DNA from: JBBAEV01 sp041655735
Lineage (GTDB): Bacteria > Bacillota_I > Bacilli_A > RF39 > UBA660
DNA length: 11,691 bases
Direction of reading: 5' to 3'
Assembly: GCA_041655735.1 (NCBI GenBank)
Contig: JBBAEV010000028.1
Coordinates: 1-11,691, forward strand
Made by a program: the position numbers and the translations under genes. This document shows positions 7,150-11,691 of this stretch, in pieces. Under the pieces are notes generated by a model. That model was given only the letters and a program-made list of their open reading frames with translations. It did no database searches and was not told the DNA's origin. Position 1 is the first letter of the stretch. Each line of letters opens with the position of its first letter.

Positions 7150-7170
7150 TTAATCATTCCTTTTTATTTT
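7138..7170. terminator. Shared (bidirectional) terminator of tmcAL and pheT
   Basis: A ten-base inverted repeat, AAAAAGGAAT (7138-7147) and ATTCCTTTTT (7156-7165), has an eight-base loop. Read on either strand it ends in a T-rich run (TTTTTATTTTC on plus, TTTTTT on minus), so it can stop both convergent units. The left arm overlaps the last codons and stop of tmcAL. The stem has only two G-C pairs, so efficiency may be moderate. Confidence 0.72.
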
Positions 7171-7210
7171 CTTAATTATGCATTAAATTTATCTTTACAT
7201 TAACTTAACA

Positions 7211-9634
7211 TTAATCTTGACGAAGTTCTGCACCAAATTTTTTATTAAGTATTTTAATAATATTATTCATTTTATTATTAATTTGATCTAAAGTCATTGT
7301 CCCCTCATCATTAGTTATTTTCACACGTAACATAATTGACTTTTTACCTTTAGGTATTTGATTACCCCTATATTCTTCTACAAAAGCAACTTCTTTTACA
7401 AATAATTCTATTTCGTTAAAAACATCTTCCCATCTTATATTATCATTAACTATTATAGATAAATCCTTCTCTACTAATGGAAATTGTGAAATATGCTTAA
7501 ATTCATTAGTTCTAGATAAAAATGGTACAAATTTATCTGCATTTAATTCAAACATAGCTACATTGGTGCGCTTAATTTTAGAATCTGACATTGTAGCTAC
7601 TGACAAAAGTCCAATAGAACCTATTATTTCATTTTTATATACTACATTTAAATATGCATTAATATCTGACCAAGTAGGTTTTTCTCCTTTTATAAAAGAT
7701 AAGGTTTCCATATGGCAGTATTTTGACATTTCTTCAACTATTCCTTTAACTTCATAAAATATTTGTTTAGCATTTTTATCAACAACACATCCTGTTAGAA
7801 ATTTTTTATGAATTGGTAATATTTCGTCTTCACTAGATTCGTGATATTCGCCCTTTTCAAACACTTGAGCCATTTCAAAAATTTTGAAAGAATCATAATA
7901 TCTCAAATTATCAGAAACTGCACTTAACATTCCTGGTACAAGTGAATTTCTAAGAGTTGCTAGTTCAGGAGCTGGTGGAGTTGATAATCTAACGGAACTA
8001 GTTACATCTATTTTTGCTGCTTTTAGATATTTTTCATCTACCCATGGATAAGTATATATTTCATTAAATCCGCATCTAAAAGCTAAATATTCCTTAATCC
8101 TTCTTTCTAACAAAACATTATTTTGATGCACAGCATGCTCAATATTAATAGATAATGGCATAGGCTTGAAATTTTCATAACTCAATATTCTTGCAATATC
8201 TCCCATAACATCATCTTTTAAAGATATATCCCCAGTTGATCTCCAAACTGGAACAATTACATGATAAATTTCGTTTTTATATTCTACTTCATATCCAAGA
8301 GCTTTAAGAATTTTTTCAACTACTTCTCTAGATAAAACTTTACCAAGTCTAATATCTAAAAATTCTTTTGGAACATCAATTACTATTTTTTCTGTCTTAA
8401 CTGGATATTTATCACTATAAGCTACTATGTTACTTTCAGGAAATAACTCTTTAATTAATTCCAAAGCCATAGACAAACCCTGATCAACACGTTCAGTATC
8501 AATGTTTTTTTCATATCTAATAGATGCATCTGTTTTCTCAGTTAATCTTTTACCTGTTTTTCTTATTGTACTAGAAGCAAAGTTTGCCACTTCTAAAACT
8601 ATTCCTTTTGTTTCAGGAAGTATTGAATCTTTTTTTCCTCCACAAATACCAGCAAGAGCTATTGCATCATTTACATCTGAAATAACCAAATCATCTTCTG
8701 TAAGTTTTACCGTATTATTATCCAATAATACTAATAGTTCATTTTTTTTGGCATTTCTAACAATTATTTGTTCTCCAACAACATATTTTCTATCAAAAGC
8801 ATGTAATGGCTGTCCTACTGCCATCATTACATAATTTGTAATATCTACTATTGCATTTATAGGTCTTATTCCACAATTCACAATAAATGCTTTCAGCCAC
8901 ATTGGTGATTCTTTTTCATACACGTTTTCGATTTCAACCCCAACATATCTGCGACATTTATTAGGTTCTTTAATTTCTATTTTATATTCAGGTATACTTG
9001 AATCAATATTAATTTTAGGTATCTCTTTAAGTGGAATATTATATATAGCTGATAATTCCCTTGCAATCCCATAGCATCCCCATAAATCTGGCCTATTTGT
9101 TAAAGATTTATTATCTATTTCAAAAACTATATCATTCATACAAATAATTTCTGAAATATTTTGACCTGGGTTACACTCAATTCCCTTAAGATCCACAATT
9201 TCATGTTCACCTTTTACCGGAAAAAATTTATCTAAATAAACTTCAGTTGCTGCACAAATCATTCCATAAGAAGATTCGCCGCGAATCTTAGTTTCTTTGA
9301 TACATACACGTTCTCCTTCGCCATGCCAGACAGCTTCTGCCCCTGGTTTAGCAACTACAACATCTTCTCCTTCATATAGGTTTGACCCACCGCATACAAT
9401 TTGTACAGGTTCTTTTTCACCTATATCAGTTATACAAATTTTTAATAAATCTGCTTGGGGATGATTACGAACTTCAAGAATTTTGCCAACTACTATATTG
9501 TGGTATTTTTCAGCTGTATTCTCTACAGACTCAACTTCAACCGTCCTTAGTGTTAAATCATATGCAATTTGTTTAGAAGTTAATTCTACTGGTAAATTTA
9601 TAAAGTTTTTTATCAAATTTAATGATATTTTCAT
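7211..9634 (-). CDS. pheT: Phenylalanine--tRNA ligase beta subunit
   Basis: The 807-residue beta subunit of the alpha2-beta2 phenylalanyl-tRNA synthetase, full length. Domains in order: an N-terminal segment and EMAP-like tRNA-binding OB fold (about 40-150, with HPQADLL at 58-64), the B3/B4 editing module (about 211-390), the B5 domain (about 410-475), a catalytic-like core (about 480-700) and the C-terminal ferredoxin-like anticodon-binding domain (about 708-806, opening FKHISQFPLVEKDLSIIV). Editing-site residues known from the Thermus enzyme appear kept: N267 in DITNYV, H278 in GQPLHAFD, and E348 in VLEVA. Hydrolysis of mischarged Tyr-tRNA is therefore expected. Start ATG at 9634 has a full AAGGAGGA site that begins at the stop of pheS, 14 bases upstream, so the two genes form one operon under the T-box. 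Confidence 0.97.
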   Translation of the reverse strand: MKISLNLIKNFINLPVELTSKQIAYDLTLRTVEVESVENTAEKYHNIVVGKILEVRNHPQADLLKICITDIGEKEPVQIVCGGSNLYEGEDVVVAKPGAEAVWHGEGERVCIKETKIRGESSYGMICAATEVYLDKFFPVKGEHEIVDLKGIECNPGQNISEIICMNDIVFEIDNKSLTNRPDLWGCYGIARELSAIYNIPLKEIPKINIDSSIPEYKIEIKEPNKCRRYVGVEIENVYEKESPMWLKAFIVNCGIRPINAIVDITNYVMMAVGQPLHAFDRKYVVGEQIIVRNAKKNELLVLLDNNTVKLTEDDLVISDVNDAIALAGICGGKKDSILPETKGIVLEVANFASSTIRKTGKRLTEKTDASIRYEKNIDTERVDQGLSMALELIKELFPESNIVAYSDKYPVKTEKIVIDVPKEFLDIRLGKVLSREVVEKILKALGYEVEYKNEIYHVIVPVWRSTGDISLKDDVMGDIARILSYENFKPMPLSINIEHAVHQNNVLLERRIKEYLAFRCGFNEIYTYPWVDEKYLKAAKIDVTSSVRLSTPPAPELATLRNSLVPGMLSAVSDNLRYYDSFKIFEMAQVFEKGEYHESSEDEILPIHKKFLTGCVVDKNAKQIFYEVKGIVEEMSKYCHMETLSFIKGEKPTWSDINAYLNVVYKNEIIGSIGLLSVATMSDSKIKRTNVAMFELNADKFVPFLSRTNEFKHISQFPLVEKDLSIIVNDNIRWEDVFNEIELFVKEVAFVEEYRGNQIPKGKKSIMLRVKITNDEGTMTLDQINNKMNNIIKILNKKFGAELRQD

Positions 9635-9648
9635 ATAACTATTCCTCC

Positions 9649-10686
9649 TTATTTAAATTGACTTAAAAATCTTAAATCTGCGCTGTGAAAATACCTTATA
9701 TCATTCACTCCATAACGCATCATTACAAGTCTTTCTAGCCCAATATTAATATAAAAACCTGTCCATTCATCAGGGTCAAGATTTGCTGATTTCAATACAT
9801 TAGGATGAATAACACCACCTGGCATTATTTCTATCCATCCATTATGTTTGCAAACTTTGCAACCCTTGCCTTCACAAACCAAACATTCCATATCTATTTC
9901 ATAACCAGGTTCTACAAATGGGAAAAAACCTTCCCTCATACGAACTTTTATTTTTTTCCCAAAAACTTTTTCCAAAATAGTTTGTATCATTACCATCCCT
10001 GATGAAAATGAAATATTCTTATCAACTATCAAAGCCTCATATTGAAAGAAAGCTCTTTCATGCCCTGAATCTACATCTTCATTCCTATAAACTCTTCCTG
10101 GATAAACAAAACGTGCTGGAGCACCATGTTTAAGAAGATATCTAACAGATGCCCCTGTTAAATGTGGCCTAAGACATAATCTCTCATTTTTTGATTTTTC
10201 TTCGGTACCTTCTATCCAATAAGTGTCCATCATTTCTCTTGCCGGATGATCAGGAGCAAAATTTAAATGATCAAATGCAAACTTTTCACTACTAATATCA
10301 TCCTCACTAAATACTTCAAATCCTAAAGATAAAAATGCATCATTTAAATCATAACACATTTGAGTAACAGGATGAAGAACCCCACTACTAACTTTATTTC
10401 CTGGCAAAGTTAAATCTATAGATTCTTCCAGCACACTTTTTGAAGAAATAATTTGTTCTTCTTTCTTATTTAATTTATCAATAAATGTATTTTTTATCTC
10501 AGTAGTTCTTATTCCAACATCTTTTCTCATTTCAGGTGATAAACTTCCAAGAGTTTTTAATACCTCATTTATTTCACTTTTTTTACCTATAAGCTCTCTG
10601 CGAACATCTTGTATTTCTTCAATATTATTTACACCTTCTATTTTTTTAACACCTCTATTAAGAATTTCTTCTAATTCTTTTCCCAT
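9649..10686 (-). CDS. pheS: Phenylalanine--tRNA ligase alpha subunit, divergent active-site pocket
   Basis: The 345-residue catalytic subunit that activates phenylalanine and charges tRNA-Phe. An N-terminal coiled-coil arm (1-85) is followed by the class II core: HPVTQ (105-109), DHPAR (146-150), motif 2 PGRVYRNED (196-204), Q215 and E217, FPFVEP (255-260), a four-cysteine knuckle C268-x2-C271-x4-C276-x2-C279, and motif 3 GLER (316-319) with a DLRFLSQF end. Against the usual family pattern, the R-T-H-T-S segment reads RPHLT (173-177), FHQxEG reads FFQYEA (213-218), and the GFAFGMG before motif 3 reads GFYINIG (310-316). The Ala that controls side-chain size in the Phe pocket is thus Tyr312, and the following Gly is Asn314. 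Start ATG follows AAAGGAGG. Operon position with pheT and a Phe T-box makes the identity secure despite these changes. Confidence 0.95.
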   Translation of the reverse strand: MGKELEEILNRGVKKIEGVNNIEEIQDVRRELIGKKSEINEVLKTLGSLSPEMRKDVGIRTTEIKNTFIDKLNKKEEQIISSKSVLEESIDLTLPGNKVSSGVLHPVTQMCYDLNDAFLSLGFEVFSEDDISSEKFAFDHLNFAPDHPAREMMDTYWIEGTEEKSKNERLCLRPHLTGASVRYLLKHGAPARFVYPGRVYRNEDVDSGHERAFFQYEALIVDKNISFSSGMVMIQTILEKVFGKKIKVRMREGFFPFVEPGYEIDMECLVCEGKGCKVCKHNGWIEIMPGGVIHPNVLKSANLDPDEWTGFYINIGLERLVMMRYGVNDIRYFHSADLRFLSQFK

Positions 10687-10701
10687 ACTCTTCCTCCTTT
10701 A

Positions 10702-10909
10702 AAATAAAAAACGCCCTAATAAGGACGTGATTTACGCGGTACCACCTTAATTCGTAATTAATAATTACGCACTTAATCTTTTAACGCAAGTAACGGTATT
10801 TTTTAAATACTACTAGAAAGTGAATTCATAAAATTTTATCATCAGATTTCCACCAACACTGACTCTCTATTAATAAAATATTTTATTACTACTCTTTCAT
10901 CATCGCCTT
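10702..10909 (-). ncRNA. T-box leader (tRNA-Phe sensing riboswitch) of pheS-pheT
   Basis: A complete cis-acting leader that lets uncharged tRNA-Phe turn on pheST. On the minus strand, from 5' to 3': Stem I with a basal GAAAG/CTTTC pairing, the AGAGA motif (about 10867), the distal GTTGGTGGAAAT segment (10857-10846) and a specifier loop with UUC at 10824-10822 followed by A. UUC is a Phe codon and matches the genes downstream. Next comes a perfect seven-pair hairpin CGTAATT/AATTACG (10769-10753), the usual Stem III position, then the near-invariant T-box GGTGGTACCGCG (10746-10735) that pairs with the tRNA acceptor end. The leader closes with a terminator that competes with the AAGG/CCTT antiterminator. 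Start point and exact Stem I pairs are inferred; the class is certain. Confidence 0.95.
10705..10729 (-). terminator. T-box attenuator terminator
   Basis: On the minus strand ACGTCCT (10728-10722) pairs with AGGGCGT (10717-10711), with one G-T wobble and a TATT loop, followed by a run of T. Its 5' arm holds the CCTT that would otherwise pair with AAGG just before the T-box sequence to form the antiterminator. It ends about 20 bases before the pheS start. Confidence 0.88.
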
Positions 10910-10915
10910 ATTTGT

Positions 10916-10944
10916 ATTATATATAAAATATATAAAATATGCAA
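10916..10944 (-). promoter_or_regulatory. Promoter of the pheST T-box transcript
   Basis: On the minus strand TTGCAT (10944-10939) is followed after exactly 17 bases by a perfect TATAAT (10921-10916). The expected start point near 10909 places the whole T-box structure in the transcript. The -35 begins nine bases after the stop codon of the upstream repeat-protein gene. Confidence 0.75.
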
Positions 10945-10952
10945 CTTATTTA

Positions 10953-11691
10953 TTAATAAATTTTTTTACGGTAACGATACATTGTTTTAGGGACATATCT
11001 TGCCGTATCTAACGCATCTACTTCTTGTAATGTTTTACCTGTTAGTTTTTCAAATTCTTCTTCGGGTACATAACTTGGTAATAATGGGCCTGTCCAATCT
11101 CTTATTCTTGTTTTTATTTGTCTTTGAATAGTACGATAATCCTTACTTTCTGGTAAATTTGACCCTATTACCCAATCAGTATGTATTGTATTTGTTTCAT
11201 CTTTATATCCACACAATGGATCTGGTGATTCTGAATAATATTGATTTGGGTCTCCACATGTCTCTAACGTATCTTTATAATACTTATATGTTTTATCTCT
11301 ATACTGAACAGTTCTTGTGTCACTTATTGTGTATGTCCCACTTGTTTGTGTTGCACTCCATGGTCCCCAATCTAATTTATAATATTTATACAATTTATTT
11401 TTATACATTATATCCTTTAAATCATTTACTACATGTGTTCCGCTACTTTGAGCTACCCATCCACTATATGCTGTATATTTATTTAAATCTCTATACTGTA
11501 CTTGTCTTCGATTATTATCATAACTTAATGCTCCACTGGTATGTGACTTCCATGCATAGTATTGCCCGGTGCCATCTATAGTCCAGTTTTTTCGAGCATA
11601 ACCAGTTGAAATTGTTGCTGTACCATCATTTTCTTTTCGATCATAGTTTCCATATTTTGAATCCGTTGACATGAAGGTTACAGTATCTATA
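10953..11691 (-). CDS. Repeat-rich, probably surface or secreted protein, 3' part only
   Basis: The 3' end of a gene whose frame stays open to the right edge. An ATG at 11672 exists but has no ribosome binding site, and the frame is open before it (codons for Ile-Asp-Thr-Val-Thr-Phe), so it is most likely internal. Numbering from that Met, about 240 residues are rich in Tyr, Trp, Arg, Thr and Ser. Degenerate tandem units of about 31-33 residues each begin at a Trp (W41, W72, W105) followed by SG/SSG/TSG and then a basic aromatic strand: RRQVQYRD (55-62), IMYKNKLYKYY (88-98), TRTVQYRDKTYKYY (119-132). Weaker copies follow from W167 (RTIQRQIKTRIRD) and at the end (MYRYRKK). Two cysteines, C139 and C154, flank an insertion. 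Such W...YRYR repeats occur in Firmicute surface and phage-like proteins; I do not recognise a function. No anchor or terminator is seen after it. Confidence 0.6.
   Translation of the reverse strand, partial: IDTVTFMSTDSKYGNYDRKENDGTATISTGYARKNWTIDGTGQYYAWKSHTSGALSYDNNRRQVQYRDLNKYTAYSGWVAQSSGTHVVNDLKDIMYKNKLYKYYKLDWGPWSATQTSGTYTISDTRTVQYRDKTYKYYKDTLETCGDPNQYYSESPDPLCGYKDETNTIHTDWVIGSNLPESKDYRTIQRQIKTRIRDWTGPLLPSYVPEEEFEKLTGKTLQEVDALDTARYVPKTMYRYRKKIY

Noticed and set aside
8502..8834. Plus-strand open frame of 110 codons inside pheT
   Set aside because: It lies wholly opposite a conserved essential gene and shows no independent start signal. Other short plus-strand frames inside pheT, pheS and across mraZ-rpmF were dropped for the same reason.
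7211..10686. Visibly higher GC of pheST than of tmcAL, suggesting transfer of pheST
   Set aside because: Sampled lines of mraZ and the penicillin-binding protein gene show similarly raised GC. tmcAL is simply the most AT-rich gene, so composition alone gives no case for transfer.
10949..10960. Perfect palindrome TTTATTAATAAA at the end of the repeat-protein gene
   Set aside because: It has no G-C pairs and no following T run, and such palindromes are expected by chance in DNA this AT-rich.
11159..11581. Plus-strand open frame of 140 codons opposite the repeat protein
   Set aside because: It mirrors the repeats of the minus-strand gene, is full of Leu, Tyr and His with no domain, and has no credible ribosome binding site. 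It is a shadow.

Overview
The window is AT-rich DNA with standard-code genes. All clear stops are TAA except one TGA, and the Trp codons checked are TGG. It fits a low-GC Firmicute (Bacilli/Erysipelotrichia or an uncultured gut lineage near the Mollicutes) that still has a cell wall. The evidence is a class-B penicillin-binding protein with PASTA domains, MraZ/RsmH, a T-box leader, AAGGAGG-type ribosome binding sites and the ylbM-ylbN-rpmF neighbourhood known from Bacillus. The assignment rests on gene content only.

From left to right: (1) the 5' end of a minus-strand gene for a membrane-anchored lamin-tail-domain protein (1-253). (2) A minus-strand division/wall operon read from about 5200 down to 336: mraZ, rsmH, an ftsL-like gene, a PASTA penicillin-binding protein and a DHH/DHHA1 phosphoesterase. 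Its promoter is followed by a set of AGTGG-like elements spaced about 10 bp, a plausible MraZ operator. (3) A minus-strand yceD-rpmF pair with a near-consensus promoter and a strong terminator. (4) Divergent from it, plus-strand tmcAL (ylbM), which ends in a hairpin shared with the convergent pheT. (5) The minus-strand pheS-pheT operon, preceded by a complete T-box leader with a UUC (Phe) specifier, T-box sequence and terminator. (6) The 3' end of a minus-strand gene for a repeat-rich, aromatic, probably surface-exposed protein, cut by the right edge.

Together this is mostly a core housekeeping segment: septal wall synthesis and its regulator, 16S rRNA and tRNA-Met modification, ribosomal protein L32, and Phe-tRNA charging under tRNA control. 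Less typical genes for cell-surface proteins sit at both edges. I found no phage, insertion sequence, CRISPR or defence system. The points most worth a second look are an apparently altered amino-acid pocket in PheS, the periodic MraZ-like operator, the shortened division operon ending in a DHH phosphoesterase, and the repeat protein at the right edge.
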